Part shown: piece after piece, positions 19,763-28,707 of the stretch
How the letters are laid out: the number at the start of each line of letters is the position of its first letter
Numbering within the stretch: the stretch's first letter is position 1
Assembly (NCBI RefSeq): GCF_001598035.1
Contig: NZ_CP014835.1
Coordinates: 1,334,501-1,398,500, forward strand
DNA: 64,000 bases
Source: Streptococcus halotolerans
Lineage (GTDB): Bacteria; Bacillota; Bacilli; Lactobacillales; Streptococcaceae
Direction: 5' to 3'
Notes under the pieces: model-generated
Seen by the model: the letters and a program-made list of their open reading frames with translations, nothing else
What the model was told of the DNA's origin: nothing
Databases searched by the model: none
Program-made: the position numbers and the translations under genes

Positions 19763-20470
19763 CTAAAAATCCTTTGCTGCTTCAATAAATGGTTTCGCAA
19801 TAATCAGTGGTCTGGTGATAGCCGAGCCAACAACAACGCTATCAACACCTAATTGCAAAACACGTTTCACTTTATCTGGAGTGTTGATATTTCCCTCAGC
19901 AATAATAGGGGCATCCACCATAGCTCTAGCTTGGCGAATCAAATCAAAATCATCACTCTCAATAACCAATTGTTGACTCTGTTTCGTATAACCAACTAAA
20001 GTGGTTCCTACAAAGTCAAAACCTAGCTGATCTGCTGTAAGCATTTCAGTTAGGGTAGAGCAGTCTGCCATTAGCAACTGATCGGGGTAGGCTTGTTTGA
20101 TCTCTTTGACAAATGCTTCTAGTGACTGTCCACCAGGACGAGTTGAGCTCGTTGCATCAACAGCAATAATATCAACACCAACTGCAACCAAAGAAGCTAC
20201 CTCATCCAATGTAGGCGTGATAAAGGCTTCTGCATCGCCATAATCTTTCTTAATAATCCCAATAATCGGCAGATCTACGGCTTGCTTAATCTCCGTAATA
20301 TCTCTCACGCTGTTAGCACGGATACCGACAGCGCCAGCTTCTTGCGCTGCCTTTGCAAAAAGTGGCATAACCCCTCCTTTTTCTGAGTACATTGGCTCTC
20401 CAGGCAAGGCTTGGCAAGAAACAATCACACCTCCTCTAATTTTCTCCAAGATGTCTTGTGCGCTCTGCAT
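19763..20470 (-). CDS. nanE: N-acetylmannosamine-6-phosphate 2-epimerase
   Basis: 235-residue TIM barrel, the usual NanE length. It converts ManNAc-6-P to GlcNAc-6-P. Recognisable stretches are GGVIVSCQALPGEPMY at the N-terminus, IGIIKKDYGD (about 72), and the phosphate-binding C-terminal VDSVVVGSAITRP (about 210). The ATG overlaps the stop of the upstream rpiR-type gene by one base (TAATG), so translation is coupled. Second gene of the nan operon. Confidence 0.93.
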   Translation of the reverse strand: MQSAQDILEKIRGGVIVSCQALPGEPMYSEKGGVMPLFAKAAQEAGAVGIRANSVRDITEIKQAVDLPIIGIIKKDYGDAEAFITPTLDEVASLVAVGVDIIAVDATSSTRPGGQSLEAFVKEIKQAYPDQLLMADCSTLTEMLTADQLGFDFVGTTLVGYTKQSQQLVIESDDFDLIRQARAMVDAPIIAEGNINTPDKVKRVLQLGVDSVVVGSAITRPLIIAKPFIEAAKDF

Positions 20471-21297
20471 TACATTTCCTCCTTATCAATAATCGTTTGT
20501 TGATAGCGCTCTTGTTTTTGCTGAACATCAATATCAAGGTAATAGGCAAATAAGCAATCAATCACTAGCAACAATGGAAACTGTGGTGAAATCCGGTTAC
20601 CATAAGCGAGATTGTCTGTTGACGCTAAGAGAATCAACTCATCCCACGGAGAATCTTGACCAGCTTCTTTTTGTGTTGTTAATAAAATGGTCTTAGCACC
20701 CCTATCCTTAACACGAAGTAAAGCGTCAATAACCGCTTTCGTTTTCCCAGAAATTGATGCACCAATCACCAAACAAGTCTCATCTGCTAGCATACTCGCC
20801 CAAAGCAACTCATCATTGTCTGTCACAATATCGCAAATCAAGCCCAGTCGCATAAACCGCATCTTCATTTCTCTAAGAGCCTGACCTGAGCTCCCTTTCC
20901 CATAAAGATAAATACGCTTGGCATTTTCAATAAGACCCGTCACCCTAGCTAATTGGCTTTCATCCAAAATCGAATAGGTTTTTTGCAAGAGCTGATCGTA
21001 ATCGGCTAAAACTCTTTTGGTCACATCCCTTTTTAAAATCAAAGAAGCGCTGTCAACAGCTTCTTGTGATTCCTGATAGGAAAACACAAATTCCCGATAA
21101 CCAGCAAAACCACACTTTTGAGCAAAGCGTGTCAAACTCGCCTTTGACACATGTAGTTGCTGGCAGATATTGATGGCCGACAAGTCCTCGAGATTCTGCC
21201 CAGCGATAAAGTATTGGGCAATGGTTTGTTCGGTTGACGTCATTGAGTCTAGATAAGATTCAATCAAAGGAATCACATTTTTGGTTAGATTTGCCAT
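20470..21297 (-). CDS. RpiR-family regulator of the sialic acid operon
   Basis: 275 residues. The N-terminal RpiR helix-turn-helix includes INICQQLHVSKASLTRFAQKC (about 41-61). The C-terminal SIS sugar-phosphate binding domain has YLYGKGSSGQALRE and GASISGKT. It is the first gene of the operon, directly behind the promoter, so it likely autoregulates the nan genes with ManNAc-6-P or a similar effector, as NanR does in streptococci. The symbol is left blank because the name is used for unrelated regulators. Confidence 0.88.
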   Translation of the reverse strand: MANLTKNVIPLIESYLDSMTSTEQTIAQYFIAGQNLEDLSAINICQQLHVSKASLTRFAQKCGFAGYREFVFSYQESQEAVDSASLILKRDVTKRVLADYDQLLQKTYSILDESQLARVTGLIENAKRIYLYGKGSSGQALREMKMRFMRLGLICDIVTDNDELLWASMLADETCLVIGASISGKTKAVIDALLRVKDRGAKTILLTTQKEAGQDSPWDELILLASTDNLAYGNRISPQFPLLLVIDCLFAYYLDIDVQQKQERYQQTIIDKEEM

Positions 21298-21317
21298 TTA
21301 CTTACCTCACGTCATAA

Positions 21318-21346
21318 AGTATAGCGCTTACAGAATATTATTTCAA
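21318..21346 (-). promoter_or_regulatory. nan operon promoter with cre-like element
   Basis: On the minus strand TTGAAA, exactly 17 bp, TATACT. The spacer ends in TGTAAGCGC, which with the -10 forms a partial cre (10 of 14). It lies about 20 bp upstream of the regulator gene start and is the only clear promoter of the seven-gene operon. Confidence 0.7.
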
Positions 21347-21352
21347 CAAAAT

Positions 21353-21384
21353 AAAAGAAATAGAAACTAGTTTCTATTTCTTTT
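21353..21384. terminator. Perfect 32-bp palindrome, likely mmuM terminator
   Basis: AAAAGAAATAGAAAC followed by its exact complement around a central CTAG core, with T-runs outside on both strands. It lies just past the mmuM stop and upstream of the nan promoter. The low-GC stem makes termination plausible but weak. An operator role for the nan regulator is the alternative. Confidence 0.55.
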
Positions 21385-21458
21385 TATCATAGCCTTCACG
21401 TAACCAGAAAATTAAAACTAATTTCACTAGCTAGTCCTTACGGTATCATCTTCTAGTT

Positions 21459-22418
21459 TTAGCTAAGGGATAAACTATCTCTAAGCTTCTTAATATCACC
21501 TGGCCTGGTCCGGCAACACCCTCCAACTAGAGTTAGCTGCTCAAACATTTCTTGCCATTTTTTATGGTAAGAAGCTACCTCATGCGTTACTGAGTCACTC
21601 GCATGCCAAGTTTGCGTATCCCCATGGTAAACTTCGCCCGAGTTTGGATAGGCCACAAGAGGCAAGGAAGTTAAACCAACTAACTGACTTAGGACTTTTT
21701 CGCAGATCTCAGGAGAGCTGCAATTCACTCCTAGCGCTACGATTTGCGGGCAACCTTGAACAAGTGCGACTAACTCTTCTAGACCCGTCCCGTCTGATAA
21801 GCTAGCACCATCTTGTGAGGTGATACTGATATAAGCTTCCGCTTCTGGAAATTCTTCTGATAGCAGTTCTGTCAGTGCTTTGATTTCCAAAATATTAGGC
21901 ATGGTTTCTAAAGCTAGTAAATCCACTCCTTCTGTTAAAAACAAAGCAATCCGAGAACGATGAAAATCCTTCAATATTTCCTTGCTGACCTGTCCATACT
22001 CTCCTGTGTATTCGGACCCATCCGCTAAATAGGCGGCATAAGGACCAACATCACCAGAGATTAATGGATAAACACGTGTGCGTTTTAGCTTTTCATCGAT
22101 CTTGTCCCAAGCTTGTTTTCGAGCTGTTTTTGCCAATTCAACGCTCTTAATAATCAAGGCTTCTGCCTCTTGTTTGGAAATACCAACTCCCTGCAAGCTG
22201 GATAGACTAGCCTGATAAGTAGAGGTTGTTATAATATCAGCACCAGCCAAAACATAGGCTTCATGAATGGTTGTAATAGCATCTGAATCGTTAATCAAAT
22301 ACTTTGCCGACCACAACTCTCCACTAATATCATAGCCTCTAGCCTCTAACTCCGTTCCTAAAGCTCCATGCAAGATAACAACACTTTTTTGAGCTAATAA
22401 TTCTTTAAACTGTCCCAT
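21459..22418 (-). CDS. mmuM: Homocysteine S-methyltransferase
   Basis: 319 residues, the size of MmuM/YagD. It transfers a methyl group from S-methylmethionine to homocysteine, giving two methionines. Zinc ligands are visible: the cysteine in GVNCSSPE (about 226) and the paired cysteines of GGCCRTRPGDI near the C-terminus. The substrate loop ILHGALGTELEARGYD is at the N-terminus. It lies 12 nt downstream of the permease gene in a two-gene operon, the classic mmuP-mmuM arrangement. Confidence 0.93.
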   Translation of the reverse strand: MGQFKELLAQKSVVILHGALGTELEARGYDISGELWSAKYLINDSDAITTIHEAYVLAGADIITTSTYQASLSSLQGVGISKQEAEALIIKSVELAKTARKQAWDKIDEKLKRTRVYPLISGDVGPYAAYLADGSEYTGEYGQVSKEILKDFHRSRIALFLTEGVDLLALETMPNILEIKALTELLSEEFPEAEAYISITSQDGASLSDGTGLEELVALVQGCPQIVALGVNCSSPEICEKVLSQLVGLTSLPLVAYPNSGEVYHGDTQTWHASDSVTHEVASYHKKWQEMFEQLTLVGGCCRTRPGDIKKLRDSLSLS

Positions 22419-22430
22419 TAAATAATCCTC

Positions 22431-23813
22431 CTACCAAGTTTTAAATTTCCATCTGTGGTAGCCATAACAAGCCAACATAAACGGAATCCCAAAATATAAG
22501 CCCGGTCTTTGCGCCTCATCCCAAGCAATACCAATGACTGAAACCACCAACAAGCCAATCGTTAGCCACGGCAAACCAGGGGACAAAGGAGTGCGATAAG
22601 ATAACTCTGACAAAGAGTGCTCCTTCAAGAACGCTTTTCTAAAGCGTATCTGCGCTAGGGGAATAGACAGCCAAGTCACAACCACTGCAAAACCTGCAAT
22701 GGATACTAGAGCTAAAAAGACTGTATCGGCAGCATAGACACTGGCAACTAAGGCAATCACTACACCTACCATAGAAAGCCACATCGCTCGCATCGGAACC
22801 CCATGTTTATTGATACGAACGACATTTTTGGAAATCATCCCCTCATTAGCTAGAGACCAAAGCATACGACTGGAAGCATAAAGACCAGAAGTTGATGCTG
22901 ATAAAATGGCTGATAGGATAATCACATTCATGATATCGGCTGCGTAAGGGATGCCAATCTTATCTAAAACAAGAACAAAAGGTGCTTCTGTCACACCAGC
23001 TTCAGACATGGGTAATAGCGAAGCTAAGACCAACATTGTGAGAACAAAGAAAATAACTAATAAACCAATAGTAGACTTGATAGCCTTGGGTACCGCTTCT
23101 TTGGGATTATCCGTTTCACCAGCAGCAATACCAATCATTTCAACCCCAGAGAACGCATAATTAACCGATAACATAACAGAAACCAAACCAACTAAACCAT
23201 TTGGTAAGAGGCCGTCTGTAACGACGTTTTCAAAAAGCGGCGCTGATGAATGCCCCTCAAATGGTAAAATGCCAAAAATCGCCAGTAAGCCTAAAATAAT
23301 GAAAATCAAGATAGCATAAGCTTTAATACTGGAAAAATAGGTCTCCGCTTTGGCAAACCACCCCACACTTAGCATGTTTAAGCCAAAAACAAGGATAGCA
23401 AACAGGGTCGCAAATACCCAGATAGGAACTTCTGGGAACCAGCGTTGTGCCAACAGAGCTGCTCCAACAAATTGCGATGCTAGAGCCACAACCCAGCAAA
23501 GCCAATACATCCAAGCTACCATAAACCCTGTTCCAGGACTGATAAACTTAGTGGCATAGGTGTGAAAGGACCCTGTGACTGGCATGGCTACGGCTAATTC
23601 TCCCAGTGAAAACATCACCAAATACACCATAACACCGCCAAACAAATAAGAGAAGATTGCTCCGAATGGACCCGCCTGAGCAATCGTATAACCAGAACTT
23701 AAAAACAAACCTGTTCCAATCACCCCTCCTATCGAAAGCATCTGAAGGTGACGACTGGTCATCTCTCGCTTGTACTGCCCCTCATTTTCAAATTGATGAT
23801 TATCCATCCTCAT
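22431..23813 (-). CDS. mmuP: Amino acid permease, probable S-methylmethionine transporter
   Basis: 460 residues, APC superfamily, 12 hydrophobic segments. Family signatures include QMLSIGGVIGTGLFLSSGY at the N-terminus and NYAFSGVEMIGIAAGETDNP (about 212-231). Pairing with mmuM defines it as the likely S-methylmethionine permease, though the AAP-family sequence alone does not fix specificity. The first ATG (23813) has AAGGAG at good spacing; a second ATG two codons in is possible. A long leader with a terminator-like hairpin precedes it. Confidence 0.87.
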   Translation of the reverse strand: MRMDNHQFENEGQYKREMTSRHLQMLSIGGVIGTGLFLSSGYTIAQAGPFGAIFSYLFGGVMVYLVMFSLGELAVAMPVTGSFHTYATKFISPGTGFMVAWMYWLCWVVALASQFVGAALLAQRWFPEVPIWVFATLFAILVFGLNMLSVGWFAKAETYFSSIKAYAILIFIILGLLAIFGILPFEGHSSAPLFENVVTDGLLPNGLVGLVSVMLSVNYAFSGVEMIGIAAGETDNPKEAVPKAIKSTIGLLVIFFVLTMLVLASLLPMSEAGVTEAPFVLVLDKIGIPYAADIMNVIILSAILSASTSGLYASSRMLWSLANEGMISKNVVRINKHGVPMRAMWLSMVGVVIALVASVYAADTVFLALVSIAGFAVVVTWLSIPLAQIRFRKAFLKEHSLSELSYRTPLSPGLPWLTIGLLVVSVIGIAWDEAQRPGLYFGIPFMLACYGYHRWKFKTW

Positions 23814-23928
23814 CCGTTCTCCTTTAACTCTTTTTAACGATTAAAGCCCTTGACTAAAATTGACAGACATTTTTATCGTACTTAAGATACTAACATGAAT
23901 CTCTTTTTCTGAAACATAGTTATTTTTT

Positions 23929-23959
23929 AAAAAAGGTTATAGCATGAACCTATAACACC
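23929..23959 (-). terminator. Terminator-like hairpin in the mmuP leader
   Basis: On the minus strand GG-TGTTATAG pairs with CTATAACC (one bulged base) and is followed by TTTTTT. It lies between the candidate mmuP promoter (24042-24070) and the mmuP start. It is therefore either an attenuator of mmuPM or the terminator of the decayed gene fragment upstream. Confidence 0.6.
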
Positions 23960-24041
23960 TACTTTTTTATTAGCATTAAGCCTTTATCTAAAATAACACC
24001 TCCATAAATGACCTTGACTCCTTGTCGACACTTAGGCATTT

Positions 24042-24083
24042 TTGATAGCTAATAACATAAAAAATGTCAATATCCGTTGACAT
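24042..24083 (-). promoter_or_regulatory. Candidate mmuP promoter with overlapping inverted repeat
   Basis: On the minus strand TTGACA (24065-24070), 17 bp, TATCAA (24042-24047). The -35 is part of an inverted repeat ATGTCAA-6nt-TTGACAT at 24064-24083, a possible operator. It would give an untranslated leader of about 220 nt before mmuP. I see no SAM-I, SMK or T-box consensus in that leader. Confidence 0.45.
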
Positions 24084-24124
24084 ATTGAATCGTGTTACTC
24101 CTATTTTTTACGATGTAAAAGGTT

Positions 24125-24340
24125 CTAAGTAGTTATCTCTAAACGAATTTTCTCACCATTTTCATTGGCAATATCAAGATCATTTTTGGTGTTCCTGTAA
24201 CAATTAGTAACCCCTCAGTTTTTGATTCTGTCAGCTTAGCCATTCTTGTGAAGGCGAAAACTGACTTGGTCTACACCTCCTTTATCTAAATTTAGTCTTT
24301 CTGATACATAACTTTTAACATCAGAACTTAATATTTTTAA
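24125..24340 (-). pseudogene. Decayed 3' fragment of an unidentified gene
   Basis: One continuous minus-strand frame of 72 codons has two internal stops (TAA at 24236-24238, TGA at 24215-24217) and ends at TAG (24125-24127). The translated text looks protein-like (SDVKSYVSERLNLDKGGVDQ, then DLDIANENGEKIRLEITT). It lacks a start and is preceded by stops. I do not recognise the parent family. It marks past insertion or deletion between mmuP and the subtilase gene. Confidence 0.5.
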
Positions 24341-24515
24341 TTATTTTAATTTATATATAATTATGAATAATTCGAGTAAATATAGATAATATTATTCAAA
24401 AAAGCACACACTTATCTTCTTCAACAGACTCTCAAAAAAACACCAAATACATTGATTATGACAACTATACCCGCACAAAGGCATAACTAATAATCATTCA
24501 TTTATTTTTGTTAGA

Positions 24516-24544
24516 TTGAACAATTCAATTATTTATTATACAAT
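24516..24544 (+). promoter_or_regulatory. Promoter of the C5a-peptidase-like gene
   Basis: TTGAAC, 17 bp, TACAAT, about 70 bp upstream of the GTG start. The -35 lies in the small palindrome TTGAACAATTCAA. Upstream DNA (24340-24515) is very AT-rich, with no gene. Confidence 0.6.
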
Positions 24545-24613
24545 GTTACGTAGGATATACCGGCTTATTTCCGTAACTATATAAAAAATATTAGATATAA
24601 TTTGGAGGATAAT

Positions 24614-27600
24614 GTGAAAAAAACAACCGCAAAAAAACAGTTAGCTGCTGTAGCCTTAATAACGGCAAGTACACTGATGATGTACGCTCAACAAGTAGAA
24701 GCTCAAGAGGAAACGTCTCTTAACACGTCAACGGAAACGCCCGTAAACACTGAAATAGAGAAAGACCAGACTCCATTAGCGACCAACCAGCTTGAAACGT
24801 TGCCAGAAAGTGCTTCTTCAGAATCAGAAACATCTTCTCAAAACCCAGAAACAACTCTTGATTCCGAGTTAGACAGCACTAATGTCACAAAAATTTGGGA
24901 AGAGAGTCAGCAAGGAGCAGGTACCGTAACAGCAGTCCTTGATAGTGAACTAAACAGTAAGCACGAGGTTTTCTCAAACACAGCTCTTAAAACACCCAAA
25001 ATAGCAAAAGAAGAAGATTTAAACCAATTGAAAAATGAGGCAAACATTGATTATGGTAAGTGGATTTCACCTAAAATTATTTTTGCCCATAATTATCTTA
25101 AAAAAAATGATGATCTCGCAGGGACAGACACGCATGGAAGCCATGTATCTGGTATTGCCGTAGGAGAAAGCGCACAACCTATGGACAATGGATTGAAAAT
25201 GACCGGTGTCGCTCCTCAATCTCAACTCATTTTTATGAAGGTCATTGGAGGCGCTGATGAATTAAGAGCCAAGGCTATTATCGATGCCATCCATTTAGGT
25301 GCTGATAGCGTCAACATGAGTTATGGGAAAGGCGCAGATTCTAAAAATCATCTGCACCCTGATATGGTTAAAGCAATCCAATTAGCAAAAGATAAGGGCG
25401 TTTTCTTAATTGCAAGTGCGGGCAATGATCGTGCTTTTGGGGATATTTCAAAAAAACCTCTAGCAACAAATCCTGACTTTGGAGTTGTCGCAGCTCCAGG
25501 ATTATCAGAAGATGTCATCAGTGTAGCGGCTTATCAGAACCCTTATATATACAGCGAATACTTAACAACATCAACACATCAAAAAATAGCCCTTTCAACC
25601 AGTCAAGGTTTACTTACTGAATTTGATAAAACAAGACAATACCAGTTCGTTGATGCTAAATTTGGAAGAGAAGAAGATTTTAAAGCCATTGATGTCAAAG
25701 ATAAGATTGTTTTAATTCAGCGTGGAGAGATTGATTTTGCTGATAAAATTACTAATGCTATCACAAATGGAGCCGCAGGGATTCTCATTTATAATGATAA
25801 GGCAGGAGAGAATCTAACATTACCATTGCCTAAAAATCTTGCTAAAATACCTTCTGGCTTTATTAGTCAAGAAGATGGGCAAGCTCTATTAAAGAATACA
25901 AATCAGACATTATCATTCCCTAAGCAATATCAGGTTTTCAAAAATCCTGGTGGTAATCAAATCAGCGGCTTCTCTAGTTGGGGACTTACTGCGGATGGTC
26001 ATTTAAAGCCAGATGTTGCAGCACCAGGAGGATTCACCCACTCAGCTTCTTTCAAAGGAACTAAGGGTTATGAGTTGATTAACGGAACTAGTGCCGCAGC
26101 TCCCCATGTTGCTGGCTTAGTCAATCTTTTAAAACCTATCTACCAAAAACGTTTTCCAAATAAAACACCTAAAGAATTAGCAATTCTCATAAAGCAGATT
26201 ATGATGAGTTCAGCAACTGCTATTTTTAATGAACAAGAAAATGCCTATGTTTCACCGCGACAACAAGGGGCAGGGCTCGTAGATGCCAAAAAAGCTGCTT
26301 CTGCTACTGCTTATGTAACAGATCAGAACAATAACAGTAAAATCCATCTTGGCGATGTAACAGATACATTTCATTTAGTGGCAAAAATTCACAATTTCAG
26401 TTCCTCTCCTACTAAATTTTATTATACGGCACATGTAGGAACAGATAAGGTTGAGAACCAACACTTTGCACTAGCGCCGAGACATTTGTTATCAACTGAA
26501 CTTAAAACAGTTGTTGTTCCAGCTAATACAACACTAGACATTAGTATACCAATTAATGTGGCTCAATTTCATGAACAACTAAGTAAACTGATGCCTAACG
26601 GCTACTTTTTGGAAGGTTTTGTGCGCTTTATGACGTCTCCAAATCATTCTGAAGTGATGAGCATTCCTTTCATTGGTTTTCGCGGATCAGGTAAGTTTGC
26701 TGATTTAAACGCCATAGAAAAATCTATCTATGAAACCCCAAGTAAAACATTTTATTATGAACGCCCTAAACATTTGCAAGATGGGGAATTTGAGGTAAAT
26801 GACTTCAAAGAATTTAACTCACAAAATTTCACAGCTCTCCTTAGCCAATATGGATCATGGGGATATCTACAAGAATCTAAACGTCCAGGTTTCGTTGAAG
26901 AAGAAGCCTCAGAATTTCGCTCAACTACTGTTTTAGGTACTTATGATAAAACTGGTACTGAAAATATCAAAACATTAGTCTTCAAAGATGGAAAACCTTA
27001 CTTAGCGCTTTCACCAAATGGAGATGGTATTATGGATACCGTTGAGTTTAGAGGAACACTGTTACGAAATGTAAAAGATTTAAAAGCCAAGGTCTATCGA
27101 CAATCTGACCTTACAAATGCGATTTGGGAAAGCCCAGAATCCTCAACAGCTGATAAACATTACAGTGAATCACTAGAAAAGTCGGGGCCTGCCACTACCT
27201 TTGAAAAGACTAGATGGGACGGAAAAGATCAACATGGTCGCTATGTTGGTGATGGTCACTATATCTACCGTATCGTATTTACTCCTATCTCCGAGGGAGC
27301 AAAAGAACAACATATGGATTTTGATTTGACACTCAAGACTACTCCGCCTGCACTACCCTCATCAGCAAGCTATGATCACACTTCTCGGCTTGTCAGAGTA
27401 GCATCTACTCAACCCTCAAAAACTAACGCTTCTATTTTTCGAACACGTTTAGCTTATACTGATATGGAAGAGGGCTTCCCAATTACTCGCTATATAGAAC
27501 CTCATCAGGACGGGACTTTTAGCGTTCCAAAGACTTTCCTTAACGAATCTGAAGAAGTCACCGAACTGACACCAGAGCAACTAACTTATGTCGCTGAAGA

Positions 27601-28627
27601 TTTCGCAGGTAATTATTCTCATGTCAAACTTACCGAAATTTTAAATAACGAAAATCATCTACCTGATGTCCCTGAAAAAGACGAACCTAAAAGCGAGGAG
27701 TCTGAAACAAAAAAACCTGAAAGAGACGAGCCTAAAACAGAGGAGTCTGAAACAGAAAAACCTGAAATGGACGAACCTAAAAGCGATGAGCCTGAAACAG
27801 AAAAACCTGAAAGAGACGAGCCTAAAATAGAGGAGTCTGAAACAGAAAAACCTGAAAGAGACGAGCCTAAAATAGAGGAGTCTGAAAAAGAAAAACCTGA
27901 AAAAGACAAACCTAAAATTGATAAGTCTGAAACAGAGAAGCCTGAAAAAGAAGAGCCTGAAAAAGAAGAGCCTGAAAAAGAAGAGCCTGAAAAAGAAGAG
28001 CCTGAAAAAGAAGAGCCTGAAACAGGGAAGCCTGAAAAAGAGAAACCTAAAAGAGACGAGCCTAAAACAGAAGAGTCTGAAAAAGAGAAGCCTGAAAACG
28101 ACGAGCCTAAAACAGAAGAGTCTGAAAAAGAGAAACCTGAAAGAGACGAGCCTAAAACAGAGGAGTCTGAAACAGAAAAACCTGAAATGGACAAGCCTGG
28201 AATACAGGAGCCTGAAACTGGGAAACCTGAAATCGATGGGACTGAAATGGAGAATCCTGAAAAAGAAGAACCTAAAAACGATGAGCCTAAAACAGAGAAG
28301 CCTGAAAACGACGAGCCTAAAATAGAGGAGTCTGAAAAAGAGAAGCCTAAAAAAGAGAAACCTGAAAACGACGAGCCTAAAATAGAGGAGTCTGAAATGG
28401 AGACACCTGAAAAAGAGAGCTTCGAAAAAGATTCTCCAGAAAATCCGCTCAAGTCTGACAAAGCCCAACAAGACAAAGGTGCGGAAAGCAAAACGCACCA
28501 TCGAAGCCCTAATAAGCTTCCTCAAACAGGCGATTCGACTAAGCATACAACACTATTAGGCCTATTAAGCTTATCTTTCTGCTTTATACTAAACTTAGTA
28601 TCTTATCGCAAAAAAAGGGAACAATAA
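24614..28627 (+). CDS. C5a-peptidase-like cell-wall subtilase (ScpA/CspA family)
   Basis: 1337 residues from GTG at 24614, chosen for GGAGG 5 nt upstream and a proper signal peptide (1-30). The S8 catalytic domain has Asp in AVLDSE (about 110), His in DTHGSHVSG (about 174), oxyanion Asn in SAGND (about 271) and Ser in NGTSAAAPHVAG (about 493), with a PA insert around 330-440. Fn-like domains follow, with ScpA hallmarks FALAPRH, SPNGDG, TRWDGKD and GAKEQH. A ~255-residue Pro/Glu/Lys repeat stalk leads to LPQTG (1302-1306), a membrane helix and a basic tail. ScpA inactivates complement C5a. The loops here differ from ScpA and no RGD is seen, so the substrate is uncertain. Confidence 0.92.
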   Translation: MKKTTAKKQLAAVALITASTLMMYAQQVEAQEETSLNTSTETPVNTEIEKDQTPLATNQLETLPESASSESETSSQNPETTLDSELDSTNVTKIWEESQQGAGTVTAVLDSELNSKHEVFSNTALKTPKIAKEEDLNQLKNEANIDYGKWISPKIIFAHNYLKKNDDLAGTDTHGSHVSGIAVGESAQPMDNGLKMTGVAPQSQLIFMKVIGGADELRAKAIIDAIHLGADSVNMSYGKGADSKNHLHPDMVKAIQLAKDKGVFLIASAGNDRAFGDISKKPLATNPDFGVVAAPGLSEDVISVAAYQNPYIYSEYLTTSTHQKIALSTSQGLLTEFDKTRQYQFVDAKFGREEDFKAIDVKDKIVLIQRGEIDFADKITNAITNGAAGILIYNDKAGENLTLPLPKNLAKIPSGFISQEDGQALLKNTNQTLSFPKQYQVFKNPGGNQISGFSSWGLTADGHLKPDVAAPGGFTHSASFKGTKGYELINGTSAAAPHVAGLVNLLKPIYQKRFPNKTPKELAILIKQIMMSSATAIFNEQENAYVSPRQQGAGLVDAKKAASATAYVTDQNNNSKIHLGDVTDTFHLVAKIHNFSSSPTKFYYTAHVGTDKVENQHFALAPRHLLSTELKTVVVPANTTLDISIPINVAQFHEQLSKLMPNGYFLEGFVRFMTSPNHSEVMSIPFIGFRGSGKFADLNAIEKSIYETPSKTFYYERPKHLQDGEFEVNDFKEFNSQNFTALLSQYGSWGYLQESKRPGFVEEEASEFRSTTVLGTYDKTGTENIKTLVFKDGKPYLALSPNGDGIMDTVEFRGTLLRNVKDLKAKVYRQSDLTNAIWESPESSTADKHYSESLEKSGPATTFEKTRWDGKDQHGRYVGDGHYIYRIVFTPISEGAKEQHMDFDLTLKTTPPALPSSASYDHTSRLVRVASTQPSKTNASIFRTRLAYTDMEEGFPITRYIEPHQDGTFSVPKTFLNESEEVTELTPEQLTYVAEDFAGNYSHVKLTEILNNENHLPDVPEKDEPKSEESETKKPERDEPKTEESETEKPEMDEPKSDEPETEKPERDEPKIEESETEKPERDEPKIEESEKEKPEKDKPKIDKSETEKPEKEEPEKEEPEKEEPEKEEPEKEEPETGKPEKEKPKRDEPKTEESEKEKPENDEPKTEESEKEKPERDEPKTEESETEKPEMDKPGIQEPETGKPEIDGTEMENPEKEEPKNDEPKTEKPENDEPKIEESEKEKPKKEKPENDEPKIEESEMETPEKESFEKDSPENPLKSDKAQQDKGAESKTHHRSPNKLPQTGDSTKHTTLLGLLSLSFCFILNLVSYRKKREQ
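27660..28440 (+). repeat. 45-bp repeats encoding the P-E-K-rich stalk
   Basis: Tandem degenerate 45-bp units encode about 15 residues each (KPERDEPKTEESETE and variants), embedded in the 3' end of the subtilase gene. They produce long spurious open frames on both strands. The length of this wall-spanning stalk is likely variable between isolates. Confidence 0.9.
27941..28015 (+). repeat. Five identical 15-bp units inside the stalk
   Basis: Five perfect consecutive copies of CCTGAAAAAGAAGAG, encoding PEKEE. They are embedded in the 45-bp repeat array and are candidates for slipped-strand length variation, always in frame. Confidence 0.92.
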
Positions 28628-28665
28628 CGCTGTACTGCTCCCAAAGGTTAGATAAGAAATAATTG

Positions 28666-28707
28666 AAAGGATTTAGTTCTGTAATGTGCAGAGCTAGGTC
28701 CTTTTCT
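28666..28707 (+). terminator. Terminator of the subtilase gene
   Basis: AAAGGATTTAGTTCTG pairs with CAGAGCTAGGTCCTTT through G-U wobbles, with a 7-nt loop and a following T-run. It lies about 40 bp past the stop. Confidence 0.8.

Noticed and set aside
23860..23888. Plus-strand promoter TTGACA-17-TAAGAT
   Set aside because: It leads only into the mmuP leader hairpin and to no gene; probably chance in AT-rich DNA.
23814..24041. SAM riboswitch or T-box in the mmuP leader
   Set aside because: None of the consensus segments of SAM-I, SMK or T-box RNAs could be found.
7665..28440. CRISPR array
   Set aside because: The only regular repeats are coding repeats within surface protein genes; no spaced identical repeats or cas genes.
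27655..28546. Long minus-strand open frames (278 and 295 codons) and a 135-codon plus-strand frame in the repeat region of the subtilase gene
   Set aside because: They are reading-frame shadows of the 45-bp repeats; their products are low-complexity Ser/Phe/Gly, Phe/Arg or Leu/Lys repeats without start signals.
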